The notes: generated by a model not told the origin, from the letters alone. Shown: positions 24,391 through 36,748, counted from the stretch's first letter. The stretch is DNA of 64,000 bases from Miscanthus floridulus (GCF_019320115.1 NC_089584.1:104957111-105021110); one strand, 5' to 3'. Program-made: numbers and translations.

Positions 24391-25789
24391 AGAATATTAT
24401 TACGTTCATAAATGAATCCCTATATGTACAGTATTCAAAATCTACTTGGTGGATTAACTCAGGAGCAACTGTTCATATTGCTAATTCTTTATAGAGATTC
24501 CGTTCGACGAGGACTATGGAAAGAAGCGAAAGACACGTTAAAGTAGCAAATAGAGTCCAAGCAGAAGTTGAAGCCGTTGACGATCTTTCTCTAGAGCTTG
24601 TTGATGGTTTCAAACTTATACTTAGAGATGTTCTTTATGTTCCCTCGTTACAAAGAAACTTAATTAGTGTTTCATGCTTGGACAATGATGGATATGATTG
24701 CCATTTTGGAAATGGCAAATATAAGATAACATTTAATAATGCATGTGTTGGTCTTGCTATCTTACAAAATGAGCTTTATTTGTTATCACTACATGATGAT
24801 ATGAATGTTGTATGCGATGATGGGAACGTTGCGTGCGACAATGTGAATGTATCCTCGTCTACGGATGTAAACAAAAAAAAGGAAGAGAGCTCACAATGCA
24901 TTGTCGAAATTATGGCACTGTCGTTTAGGCCATATTTCGAGGGGGAGAATAGAAAGACTAGTTAAGAATGATATTCTTCCTCCATTAGAGCTCTCAGATT
25001 TAGAACAATGCAGAGAATGCATTAAAGGAAAGTATGTAAAGAAAATTAAGAAAGATGCCAAACGAAGTGTAAGAATTCTATAGATTATTCACACAGACAT
25101 CTGTGGTCCATTTCCTGTAAAGAGTGTGGATGGTTATGATTCATTCATAACATTCACAGATGATTACTCCCGTTATGGCTATATTTATCCAATCAAAGAA
25201 AGAACAGAAGCATTGGATAAATTTAAGATATTTAAGGCAGAAGTTGAAAACTAACACAATTTAAAGATTAAGATAGTCAGGTCCGACCGTGGGGGGGGAG
25301 TACTACGGTCAGCATACCCCATATGGCCAAGTTCCTGGACCTTTTGCAAGGTTCTTACAGGAGAATGGCATAGTAGCCCAGTATTCTACACCGGGCGAAC
25401 CTCAGCAGAATGGAGTAGCTGAAAGGCGCAATCGTACCCTGATGGATATGGTGCGCAGTATGATAAGTTACTCCACCTTATCGATGAGCCTATGGATGGA
25501 GGCGTTAAAACCCGCCATTTATATTCTCAATAGAGTACCAAGTAAGTCGATGCCCAAAACACCGTATGAGTTGTGGACAGGAAGAGTACCCTCACTAAAC
25601 CACTTATGTGTGTGGGGGAGTCCTGTTGAGGCTAAAGTATTTAACCCAAATATTGGGAAGCTAGATCCCAAAATAGTAAGTTGCCATTTCATTGGTTACC
25701 CAGAAAAGTCAAAATATTTTCGTTTCTACTGTCCAGATAGACATACAAAGTTTGTGGAAAACGAGACACGCTGTCTTCCTAGAGGATAA
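24391..25789 (+). pseudogene. pol: Copia pol 5' part: protease and integrase
   Basis: Protease reads TWWINSGATVHIANS, where the catalytic Asp of DSGAT is Asn. GAG-pre-integrase follows with WHCRLGHIS and CRECIKGK, then the integrase core with [28 protein letters not shown] and the Glu block [13 protein letters not shown], then [13 protein letters not shown]. Stops near 24493, 25081 and 25252 and frameshifts near 24890 and 25290 break it. Its continuation lies beyond the nested Gypsy, at 41456. Confidence 0.85.
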
Positions 25790-25941
25790 AATGATGAGGG
25801 GGAGCATGGTAGCTTGAGAAATTGACCTTGAAGAGAAGCGGGTGTATGCGCCCACTCCAATGATTCATGAGCCATTTTTCTCACTACCTGCTGTGCTGCA
25901 CCGACAGTATAAGATACTATGGTGCCAGCGCCTGCTGTTAT

Positions 25942-28900
25942 TGTAACAGAACTGACCAAATCATAAGAACGTAAGTACAAAAACAATCACCGAAGCGATC
26001 AAATTCCTGTACTTAAGCTCCCATAATCCCGGTAGTCCAGAAATCACAAAGGATTTCAACCAACTCTCGACATACAAACCAAGATCATAGTGATTCAACA
26101 CAACACATCATCCGTTACAACATTTCACAAGTAGCATTCGGATTACATCCATCAGAGTTGAAATAGAATATTACAAACCAAGTTTGAGTGTGCGGAAGCA
26201 ACATAGTTTAGTACAAAACATCATGAATTTCAAATACATTGCCAAGGCTGAGTCATGTCCCACAAAAGCATTATCAGGTACGAGAACTAGTAGAGACCGT
26301 GCCCAACGGTCTAGTCTTCATCCCCAGCTGGGAGAAGGCAGTACTTGCAGCAACCAAAGTAGAACTGGTCATCTGCAACAGGTGGGAGATAAACCCTGAG
26401 TACGAGAAGGTACTCAGCTAGACTTACCCGACAAAAACAGAAATAAAGACACCAAGGATCATGCAAGGCTTTTCAGGTGGGCTAGCTTGACACAGTTGCA
26501 TAAAAGAGCTTAAGATTATAGTAACCAATTTAAACTTAGTATCAAGCTTATCATTATTTACCTGTCCACTAGATTAGCACCTGTACTAGAGCACTCACTT
26601 ATTAGGAGCAAACAATATTAACCATAGCAGGTATAATAAGGCTGTCATCATCATATCATTATTTCCGAACCATTATGTTATTAAGTGTATCTACATTGGA
26701 GATAAGCCCGTCAAGTTCTCACTAACCGGGAGAGACGGCGATTCGAATCGAATTACAACTCAGCTGAGGGGGTATTCCTAACTCTCACCCTGGCATACTT
26801 AGCAAGGGTAGCCGTGGGTTACCTTTGGTACAACTCAGGAACTAAATTCGCGGGTTCGATCAGCGCCAGCGCTCTCAGGGATTACCCTTCTGCCAGGACG
26901 ATCAGGACTTTTAAATCACCTGCCCTTGGACTCACGCCTACGGCTCCCTTCCAAGGCATACTTTATACTTATCGACTCCCGGCCTGAGTTGAGCTACTCG
27001 GCTTCGCGGTCGGTCTCCAGACCCGGCCAACTAAGAGAGAGGCATGCGTTCAACATGAACAGGAAAGGCTCCAAGAATCAGTCCTTAAGCGACGCAGACG
27101 GAGTCACTGCAAACCGGCAAGCCTCCGTCCGGTCTTCATTTCAAATTAAGACTGGTTCTTTTCCACGATAGCAAATATAGCCAACCGTGCCACATGTATA
27201 TTCCTATATCTCGCAGGTGACAGGAAATCACCCGACTTCTACCGCATTTAAGCAGGGCTAAGCACTACTCGAGCCTGAGCTACATAGGATTCAGAGTAAC
27301 AATATCTGGACAAGGATTGGGTAACCAATGCAGCAATTGTTTGCATCCAACACCTAACTTAATGCAACAATATATATATGTAACAATAATATTGTAACTG
27401 CATTTCAGAAATTAGGAGGCTTAATATGCTCCGGGGCTTGCCTTTCACAAAGTTGCAAGGACGGTGATTCGGACACTCAACGGCGACCTCGTCTGGCACT
27501 TCTCCTGAAGGCTGCTCCTCCTGAATCTCCGGTGTCGGCTGCTGCTGCTCGCTCAGTTCCTCGAATTCCAGTAGGGTTACTCCTTCCGGTACACCTATTG
27601 CATGCCGATGCAAAATATAAATATCATGGATGCATAAGGAATGACATGATGCTCATGATGAATGAATCACAGTGAGTGTTTACGAAAGTATCACTGGACA
27701 CTCGTTTACCGAGTAATTAGCTCTATTCAAATCACTTTAAGCATGTATCTACTTAACTTAAAGACAAGATCACTTACCTACCTTGCATAACCTAAGATAA
27801 AGATGCTCATCTTCAGTTAAAGGCCTAACACCTAGGAACATTACCACAACTTAGAAATAATAAAGGTATACATAATTTAACATTTAAGTTTCATATGCAT
27901 ACAAGTAGTCCCTTAATTAAATCACAACTAAAGTTCTACAATTCCAAATGACTTGCATGAGGACATTCTGGAAAGCTTATGAAATTCTCTACAAAACATT
28001 TGTAAACATCAAAGCATGATTCTTATGTTAACTAAATCAATTTCCAGCAAACCTAGAATCTGTCCAGAATGACGGGGTTACTAACTTAATTATTTAATGA
28101 TTGTGCAAAAGCATACTTTGATCAAACCAAGTTTACCAACTTGTTTTGCATACCTAATAAACATCAGAAAGTATAGTGTCAACTTCTAAATAAATTATTT
28201 AATACCCTTTTCTAATTTATCTAGTTAATTAGGTGATTAAAGCAATATATAGTAAAAATATTTATAAAAATCTACAAAAATTACAGTAGCTATCTCATGC
28301 TGCACATAGACCATCATAAAAATTTGAAAGCCATTGAGTAAGTATAACAGTCTACACAAAAATGATAAGGCATACTGGCTTAAAATGGCATAATTAAGAA
28401 ATCCTAATGAAAAGTGTCAAGCAACAGATTTCACATTTTTCCTAGCATCATTCTAGCATAAGAATAGTACCCACCAAATTTTACCTTTACTGAATCTATA
28501 GAAAAATTATGAAAATTCACACAAGATCCACCCATTAATAAAAGGAAATTCTATAACTTAAAAACTACACATGCACTAGCTCTGAAATTTTAACCAGAGA
28601 CTCTACTAAACCAAAATAGAGGACCCACAAAATTTCATAATTTTTGGGCCACAGAAACTCAAGATAAAATTCAAACAAGTTTGCATGCTTCTAAAAACAC
28701 ATTTCAAACTCCTATTTAATTCATCCTATTTTTCTAAAACATGTGCTCATATACTATTTTTGTTAAATACTAGACAATACTAGGAACTCAACAAAATTAG
28801 AACCATGGCATTTGGATCTATATACTAAGAAATACAAATTTTTGAATATCAATACAAATCTGTGAAATAATAAAACAAAATAAATAAGGAAACAAAACTC

Positions 28901-30623
28901 AGCCACAGCTGGGCCGGCCTGAAGAATCACGGCGGCCCGCGACTCACGCGCTGGCGTGGCCCAACGCGATGCGGCCCACGCTGGGCTCCCGCCTCAGCCA
29001 CGACGGCTGACAGGGAGGACCCGCATGTCAGCGAGACAGGCAGGGGAGGAGAAGGGGACGGCGGCGAAGCTCGTCGCCGGTAGCTTCTCTGGCGAAGGCA
29101 AGGGTGTCTACGTGCTCGCCTCATCCTAGCGAACCTAGGGGAGCCCTTAGTTGTAGCTATTGACGCCGCTAGCGGGGGTGGCGATGGCCACGGTGGCGCT
29201 CGGCCACGGCGTGGCCGGCTCCGACGACGATACGGCGTCACAGCCCAATAGGGCGACCCTACGAGCTACGGCAGCATGCCTAGACCCTAGCGTGAGATGG
29301 AGGAGGGATGGCAAGGACGCGAGGAGAGCTGGCCGCGTGGAGCATCATCTCCAGCGAGAACAGCCACGGCGGCGGCGGAAAGGAATGACGAATTCGTCCT
29401 TACCATGGCACAATCGACCTGGCTGAGGGGTGGGGGTGGTAGAGGGGATCACGACGAGGCTACAGGCGGACGGGGCAATGCATTTTCGCGGTGGCGTGCT
29501 CACACGGCAGTGGCAATGCTTGGTCGGCAATGGCAGACGGAAGAGCTCTCGACGCTGCGTGCGGTGGGAGGAGAGGAAAAGCGAAATGGGACGGGCGAGT
29601 GCGTCGGACAGGCGCGCGGGGTGCTCAAGACGCGGCTGCGATGCCAGGAGGCGCACGGCGCGTGGCAGCACGATCAGCCGGCCGACGATGCACGGCACAC
29701 ACGCGTCTGGCGTTTTCTGAAAACGTTCGGTCACTGTAGCGCGCATTCAGTCGACTTGGATCGCCTGACAGCGTGAATTCAACGCCTTACTACGGCTAAT
29801 CCAGTGATGCTTTGCAGAAATGGTGTACATGAAAAATGTAGAGGTACCATCCAGCTACATTTTCCTTTCAAGGACCATTTCCTAATTCGCCATGGATCAG
29901 TAGTTATATGAAGCCCAAGTTGGCCTGATCCAACTGAAAATGCAGTTTAAGACTTAGACAAATTTTTCAGTGAAATCAGCATGTAATTTTGACTTGTGGG
30001 CCATGTTTGAGCATGTTCCACACATTTTCATGAGTTGGCCATAAAACAACTTTTGTTCCTTGATAAATTAGCTACAACTTTGGTAAAGAGTGCACAGCCA
30101 TGCAAAGCCTCTAAGTTGGTCTTTTGAATTAGTCAAACAGTGAGACTCCTAGGGTCAATTCTAGTCAAACCTTCACTCAAGGGCAATTTTGTCATTTTGA
30201 CCTACATGAACAATGTCCAAACAATTTCTCTAAGTGTAGTTAAGGTGCATTAGACCATGATCAACCACTTTACACAATTGTTATACCATTTCAATTGATC
30301 ACATGTGATGAAACAATCAAAACAAGCAATTTACCCAATGTTGCGATGAAATGTTTCAATACAATGTTTCACATGTTGCATGACCTTGTTGTTATCCTAT
30401 ACTTGTCACATTACTACCATGTTGCCATGTTTCAAGGTATGAGAGTTTCATGTTGCATTCCCATGTTGCACTACTACCACTCTAAGCAATCAAGCATGAA
30501 ACACATACAATTTAAAATGTTGCATACGTATGTTTCAATGATAATGGCATGATGACATGGATAATGCACATGTTTATGAAATGACATGCAATTAGTAGAA
30601 GCCAAAACACCTATGGTGTTACA
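25942..30623 (-). repeat. 3' LTR of the Tekay-like element (4682 bp)
   Basis: AT-rich apart from a GC-rich island at about 28905-29790. Several open frames inside are not supported as genes. The pol frame ends within its first bases (GGG CTG TAA at the LTR start). Confidence 0.92.
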
Positions 30624-30640
30624 GCCCTCCCCCCTTAGAA
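30624..30640 (-). other. Polypurine tract of the Tekay-like element
   Basis: The minus strand reads CTAAGGGGGGAGGGC directly before TGTAACA of the 3' LTR. Confidence 0.75.
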
Positions 30641-30830
30641 AAATCTCGTCCCGAGATTTGGAAAGCGTACCATTTAGTATAGAAAGTTGGATGATTTTCC
30701 TTTAAATAATCTTCCCGCTCCCAGGTTGCATCCCGTTCACTATGATTACTCCAAACTACCTTGTATAATTTAACTACTCATGTACGAGTCACTCTTTCTT
30801 GAGTATCCAGGACTTGCACGGGCTTTTCTT
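30624..30830 (-). pseudogene. Chromodomain-like C-terminus of Gypsy pol
   Basis: After the integrase the minus strand reads YEEKPVQVLDTQERVTRT, a stop, then VVKLYKVVWSNHSERDATWE and REDYLKENHP. The pattern (aromatic/hydrophobic strand, KVVWSNH, ATWE) is that of the chromodomain or degenerate chromodomain carried by Tekay/Del chromoviruses, which helps target integration to marked chromatin. The frame reaches the LTR. Confidence 0.7.
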
Positions 30831-33800
30831 CATAAGAAAGATCAGATTTCAGGTTGACTTTCCTTGTTGCTATTATCTCCTCAGGAATACGAAGACACTT
30901 CTTAAGCTGGGACACATGGAATACCGGGAATATAGCTCCCATCTCCCATGGTAGATCGAGCTTATATGCTACTCTTCCACTTTTCTCGATAATGCGGTAG
31001 GGTCCAATATATCGAGGCTCAAGTTTCCTTTTAATTCCAAAACGCTTGACTCCTTTCATAGGGGATACCTTCAAATACACATGATCACCTACTTCAAACT
31101 CAATAGGTTTTCTTCTCTTGTCAGCATAGCTCTTTTGTCTAGCCTGTGCGGCAGTCATATTCTTCTGTATAGTTCAGACTTGCTATTCGGCTTCTTTTAC
31201 AAAATCAATACCATAGAATCTTCTTTCTCCGGGTTCCACCCAGTTCAAAGGAGTTCTACACTTGCGGCCATAAAGAGCTTCAAAAGGAGCCATTTTGATA
31301 CTTTCTTGATAACTGTTGTTATAAGAGAATTCAGCGAGAGGTAACCAGTCTTCCCAAGAGCCTTTGCAAGAGATAAGACAAGCTCTAAGCATGTCTTCAA
31401 GAATTTGATTAACACGCTCGGTCTGTCTTGATGTTTGCGGATGATAGGCAGAACTGCGGATTAGATGAGTGCCAAGATTCTGATGTAAGCACTCCCAAAA
31501 GTGAGCCGTGAACTGAGGTCCTCTATCAGAAATAATGGATTTGGGTACACCATGGAGACGTACTACTTGTTGAAAATAAATCTCAGCATAATTGTGCGGG
31601 TGATAGGTAGACTTGACCGGAATAAAGTGAGCAGATTTAGTTAGACGATCTACGATAACCCAGATGGAATCACAATCCTTTTTGGTAGTGGGTAGTCCAA
31701 CAATAAAATCCATGCTAATTTCTTCCCACTTCTAGCCAGGAATAGAGAGTGGCTGTAATAGTCCAGGCCTTATGTGAATAGCCTTGACTCTGCAACAGTT
31801 ATCACACCTTGCCACGTAAGCTGCGATTTCTTTCTTCATCTTGGTCCACCAATAATACAGCTTGAGATCTTGATACATTTTACTGCTACCAGGATGGATG
31901 GACAATTTAGAAGAATGGGCTTCAGCCATAATTTGATTTCTAAGTTCTTTATCTTTGGGTACCACAAGCCTATCATTAAACCAGAGAATTCCCTTGTCAT
32001 CGACCTTAAAGTGCTTGGTCTCTTTCTCTTTCATCTTCCGTTTGATGTGAAATACCCCCACATCCGTCTTCTGGAGTTCAATAATTCGACTTCTAAGAGA
32101 GCAATCCACAGTGATATTGTGGAGTACTACAGGATGAAGGAGGTGTGCTAGATGAAAGTCTTCACTAACTAAGGAATTGCAATGGGCCTTTCTGCTTAAG
32201 GCATCAGCAACCACATTTGCCTTACCCGGATGGTAGTGCACTTGAAGGTTGTAGTCTTTGATTAATTCTAACCATCGTCGTTGATGCATGTTCAACTCAG
32301 GCTACGTAAAGATGTACTTGAGACTCTTATGGTCAGTATAGATGTTGCACACATTACCAAGCAAGTAATGTCTCCAGATCTTCAGGGCATGAACAACTGC
32401 GGCTAGCTCTAAGTCATGGGTAGGATAGTTGACTTCATGCTTTCAGAGCTAGCGTGAAGCATAAGCAATTACTCGACCCTCCTGCATAAGAACACACCCC
32501 AAACCGGTGCCACATGCGTCACAGTAGACATCAAAAGGCTTCTCGATGTTAGGTTGTGCCAATACAGGAGTAGAGGTTAGTAAGGTCCGCAAAGCGTGGA
32601 AAGCCTCTTCACACTTTGGAGTCCACACAAACTTCTCATCCTTTTGCAGTAGCCAAGTCATGGGCTTGGCGATCTTTGAGAAATCCGGGATAAAGCGACG
32701 ATAATAGCCCGCCAATCCCAAGAAACTTCGGACTTCTGTGACCGTAGTAGGTGCCTTCCACTCAAGGACTTCTTGCACCTTAATAGGGTCAACCGAAATT
32801 CCATCACCAGATAATACATGACCAAGAAAAGGTATCTTGTTCAACCAGAACTCGCACTTGCTGAACTTAGCATAAAGCTGGTTATCACGTAACCGAGTTA
32901 AAACAATTCTCAGATGTTCAGCATGCTCTTCTTCATTCTGAGAATATACCAGGATATCATCAATGAACACGACGACAAATTTATCCAATTCTGGCATGAA
33001 TACAGAATTCATCAGGTACATAAAGTGTGCCGGAGCATTTGTCAACCCGAATGACATGACGAGGTATTCGAACAAGCCATAACGAGTAGAGAAAGCTGTC
33101 TTAGGTATATCTTCAGGACGAATTTTGATCTGATGGTAGCCAGACCTCAAATCAATCTTGGAGAATACCTTAGCCTTGGAGAGCTGATCAAACAGAATAT
33201 CGATGCGAGGAAGAGGGTATTTGTTCTTGATAGTAATAGCGTTGAGGGGGCGATAATCCACGCACATGCGTAGAGACTCGTCCTTCTTCTTCACAAATAT
33301 AGCCGGACAACCTCAAGGAGAAGAACTAGGCCGAATCAACCCTTTCTTCAATAGCTCATTCAACTGACTCTTCAGCTCAGCCAACTCATTGGGTGGCATT
33401 CTATAGGGCCTTCGAGAAATGGGAGCCATACCCGGAATGAGTTCTATCTTGAATTCTACATCACGGTCCGGAGGTAATCCAGGCAAGTCATCAGGAAAGA
33501 CATCTGGAAACTCATAGACAACCGGTAGATCCTTAATGGCTTTGGCTAAGGTAGCGTTGGCTGTACTGTGGATAGCAATATCACGAGGTAACTGCACTAG
33601 AAAACCTTTCTTATCCACAGGATCCCTCAACATAACCACATGGGTTGATGTATCGATCAACACCCCATTCCCGCTCATCCACTTCATTCCTAGGATTACA
33701 TCGATTCCTACGCCCGGTAGAACTACAAGATCCACAAGGAACTCTCGATCCCCGATCTCAATCTTTACATCTTTAACTACTTGGTTAGTCATGATATTAT

Positions 33801-34080
33801 TCCCAGCAGCACTAATACAATAACCCCCCTTGACAATTGTAATCCCATTCATCTGATGCTTAGATGCAAAAGTAGAACTCACAAAGGAATGCGAAGCACC
33901 AGAATCAAAGAGCACAACTGCAGGGTGATCATTAACACGGAACTTACCAGCAGTGACCACTTCACCAGCAGGAATTTCCTCCACTGTAGTATAGTGAACA
34001 CGCCCCTGACGGACGTTTCCTTGAGCATTATTGGGAGGATGAGGACATCTATTTGCCCAATGACCAGGCTGGTTACAGTT
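30790..34080 (-). pseudogene. pol: Gypsy pol: zinc knuckle, protease, RT, RNase H, integrase
   Basis: In order: zinc knuckle, then protease at 33313-33984 with [13 protein letters not shown] at 32449-33300 with [29 protein letters not shown] and the catalytic [11 protein letters not shown]; RNase H to about 32240 with [13 protein letters not shown] and [13 protein letters not shown]; integrase zinc finger with HSSKLSIHPG and CDNCCRVKA (31800-31940); integrase core at 31183-31713 with SMDFIVGLP, ISDRGPQFTAHFW and QTERVNQIL. The C-terminal GPY-type block is DHVYLKVSPMKG and PRYIGPYRI. Stops near 33311, 32450, 32440, 32312, 31732 and 31180 are nearly all explained by C-to-T or G-to-A changes. 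Confidence 0.9.
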
Positions 34081-35008
34081 CTAGCATGGCCTGTTTGCTG
34101 GTGGAACATTGGAGCTACCCTGCCCAGAGGTATTCTTTGGCAAGGAAATTGTATACCCCTTGCGGAAACCGGTTTTAGCTTGGTTCTTCTTCTGAGGTGG
34201 GCGGTACCGGATGTTAGCATTGGATGGACGGTACGGGGTCTTAGATACCATTGGAGCCTTGGACTGGGAAGCACCAGCCTCAAAGTTCCTTTTACGGTTC
34301 TTGGAAGCAGCATAAATCTTGTCATTGTTCTCCTGAGTCAGAGTGTCACTGATAAACTCATTGAAGGTGACACACTTGCAGTTGCCCATTGACTTCATCA
34401 GTTTTGGGGAAAGTCCCCTCTTGAAGCTAGCTATTCTCTTAGCATAACTCGGGAGCATACCTTGCTAGGTTGTTGAATGCCTGGAGGTACTCATTGAGAC
34501 TCTTATTGCCTTGGGTGAGCTTCATAAACTCAGTATGCTTAATGGCCATGAGACCAGGAGGGATAAAGTGTCCCCTGAAGGCTACCTGGAACTGGTTCCA
34601 AACGATCTCAACGTTAGCAGGGAAGGTGGTCCTGTGATGGGTCCACCAGATGCCTGCAGGGCCTTGGAGCTGGTGTCCTGCATACGTAGCCTTCATGCCT
34701 TCAGTCAAACGGAGCAATCCAAATCTTTGCTCTATCGTGCTCAACCATTCATATGCTTGTAAGGGTTCTTCTGCCTCATGAAAGATAGGAGGCTTTGTGT
34801 CCATGAAGTCCTTAAAGCTGCTGTACTGGTTTGGCTCGGGTCCCTGGCAGACATGCCGATCCTCACGGTTGGCCATCTAGCGCATAGCCTCAGCTAGCAT
34901 GCGCTGACTTTCCACAACTATCTGCATTAGCTCAGCTGGTGTGGGCGGTGGCAGAGGTGGTTGTTCCTCATTTCCCATGCCACGACTGTGACGAAGGTTA
35001 TGAGCCAT
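34081..35008 (-). pseudogene. gag: Gypsy gag (Tekay-like), frameshifted
   Basis: Starts MAHNLRHSRGMGNEEQPPL; a TAG follows EAMR at about 34877. The capsid-like core reads FMDTKPPIFHEAEEPLQAYEWL, then WWTHHRTTFP, FRGHFIPPG and LNEYLQAFNNLARYAPE, as in plant retrotransposon gag. A small deletion near 34450 changes frame; the rest gives KRIASFKRGLSPKLMKSM. The zinc knuckle lies just below 34081 ([12 protein letters not shown]), interrupted by a TAG. Confidence 0.85.
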
Positions 35009-35299
35009 CTGCAAAAGGTATAGCCAATGAGCACTGACGATGTGGAAATTTTTGTAGATGAACTGTATAATTATGCCAAACTGAGTCCATTGGAGGGAAT
35101 GCATTTAATAATCACCAGAGGCACAATCATTCATCACAATCACACAACTCATCAAGCGCATCAATGGACATATAAATGCGATGAACTTAACCAACAACGA
35201 GATCCATAGACCGCAAAGGCGAAATTCATCAAAAGCTCACATACGTGGAGCATAATACGTTCGATAGATTACATCTGAGCCATAGTGGTTCCAACTTAC
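35009..35299 (-). other. Candidate intron between the extra ORF and gag
   Basis: The minus strand has GAT then donor GTAAGT at 35299 and acceptor CCTTTTGCAG at 35011-35009, directly before the gag ATG (35008). Length 291 bp. No transcript evidence is available. Confidence 0.4.
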
Positions 35300-35421
35300 A
35301 TCAAGGGTAACATAGGGTTTGATATTACATCCCAACGATTAACTTGCTACAAAGTTACTCGTTCATGCATGAGGATCAACAAAAGACTAGATCTAGCGCA
35401 TTAGCTCAGTAATAAGCTAAA

Positions 35422-36006
35422 CTATGCATCGTCCTCGGAGTCAGTGTCGAAGATCTCTCCTCCATCTTCATTACTAGGAGGCTCTAACTCCTCATCTTCC
35501 TCCTCATCAGGTGGAGCGTCCTCAGGTCCATTGACTTCCATGTCATCATCACCTTCAGCCATGATGACACCAGAACCCAATTCATCCTCATCATCAGGTG
35601 GCAGGATAGGGTGAAGTTGATTGTGCAGTAGGTGAACCTCCTCATGGAGATTATCATTGTACTCTTTTGCAGCCGCCAACTACTGCTCTAGCTCAATCTG
35701 CCTCGCTCTCAACACATTCTCCTCGTGCCAGGCTTCATTCCGTTGGTTCAGCATGTGAACCAACATACGCTCACAGTTGTGGTGAGCAACTGTCAACCTC
35801 TGAACCTCCAGGTTCTCTTGATCCCATTCCTGCATGACTTGCTCCAAACGCTGCTGAACTGCAGTCCTTTCAGCAGTCACCTGAGCCAGCTCTGCCCTCA
35901 GCCTTTCCGCCTCAGTAGGCTCGGGACAGGGCTCACGAGGAGCTAAACGGTGACGAGGCGCCCTACCTCCAGCGGACTTGCGAGCAGTGCGTTTCGTGCG
36001 CGCCAT
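35422..36006 (-). pseudogene. Extra ORF upstream of gag: histone H3 tail-like N-terminus, coiled coil, acidic C-terminus
   Basis: From the ATG at 36006 the product (194 codons, one in-frame TAG at codon 109) starts M-ARTKRTARKSAGGRAPR. Aligned to the mature histone H3 tail, 16 of the first 23 positions are identical, including R2, K4, R8, K9, S10 and the GG and APR blocks; K14 is Arg. No histone fold follows. Residues of about 35-135 are rich in Leu/Glu/Gln/Arg with heptad-like spacing (LRAELAQVTAERTAVQQRL), likely a coiled coil. The C-terminus is strongly acidic (DEEEDEELEPP, DTDSEDDA). It lies between the leader and gag in the sense orientation of the element, with gag starting 414 bp downstream. 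Its role is unknown; imitation of H3 to engage chromatin readers is an inference. The TAG could be a simple C-to-T change. Confidence 0.75.
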
Positions 36007-36748
36007 CTGTAGCAAAAAGTTACAACGTAAGGGGAGAATCATTTAAGGGATACGAAATTTAATTAGTCGGGACAATCAAATTTTTAAGGGAGGGAATAAT
36101 GCAAGAAATGCCATGTATGCTTGAACATGATGCATGCACGATCCGTACGTCCTCACAAACCTAGAAAAATTTAAAGGCTAGCGAAATATACGGTGGCATA
36201 CATACGTTCTCTCGTATATGGTAGCTAGTCGATCTACAACGATACGTTGTTAGTGTACCTACAGAAAAATTCATTTCAGCCCAATAATTTCCCAAAAAGC
36301 ATAGAAAACAAGCAGTAACTAAATACTTTCATACATACATCCCTTGATGCATATACTCTAGTATCATAGCTACCCGTCAGAGATACCCACATTTAAGTAC
36401 TCTCATAGATACATGATCAAACATGTAAGTATGCGAGCAACCACAACTACTCTCCCCTAGACCGACGGTTGGACGGTCATGCTCTCACAACTCTCCACTT
36501 ACCAGAGCGTAGAGGTATTTGGATCCATACATTACCACCCAAGCGGATGGCATCCATACAATAGCACGCCGTATGGACGACGAACAGAAACAAGCAGGAA
36601 CCCCCAAGTTAGTACTTTAATAAGCCACCTAAGAGTCCTTATTTGGGCATAAGGGATATGGCCACTGGCAATACTTAGTATTTAATTAAGGATTTTCACA
36701 AATACTTTTGTTTTAAATACACAAATGACGTGTTTAGTGTCAAATCTT
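36007..36748 (-). other. Untranslated leader of the Tekay-like element
   Basis: No coding frame seen. It ends in TTTTTGCTACAG immediately before the ATG at 36006, which has the form of a splice acceptor. Confidence 0.55.

Noticed and set aside
26926..27171. ORFs inside the 4.68-kb LTRs, such as 26926-27171, 29297-29776 and 30295-30552 and their copies
   Set aside because: No motifs; they occur in both LTRs only because the LTRs are duplicates.
35680..36006. The H3-like ORF as a captured or processed histone H3 gene
   Set aside because: Similarity stops after about 22 residues; no histone-fold helices follow and the rest is coiled-coil and acidic sequence belonging to the element.
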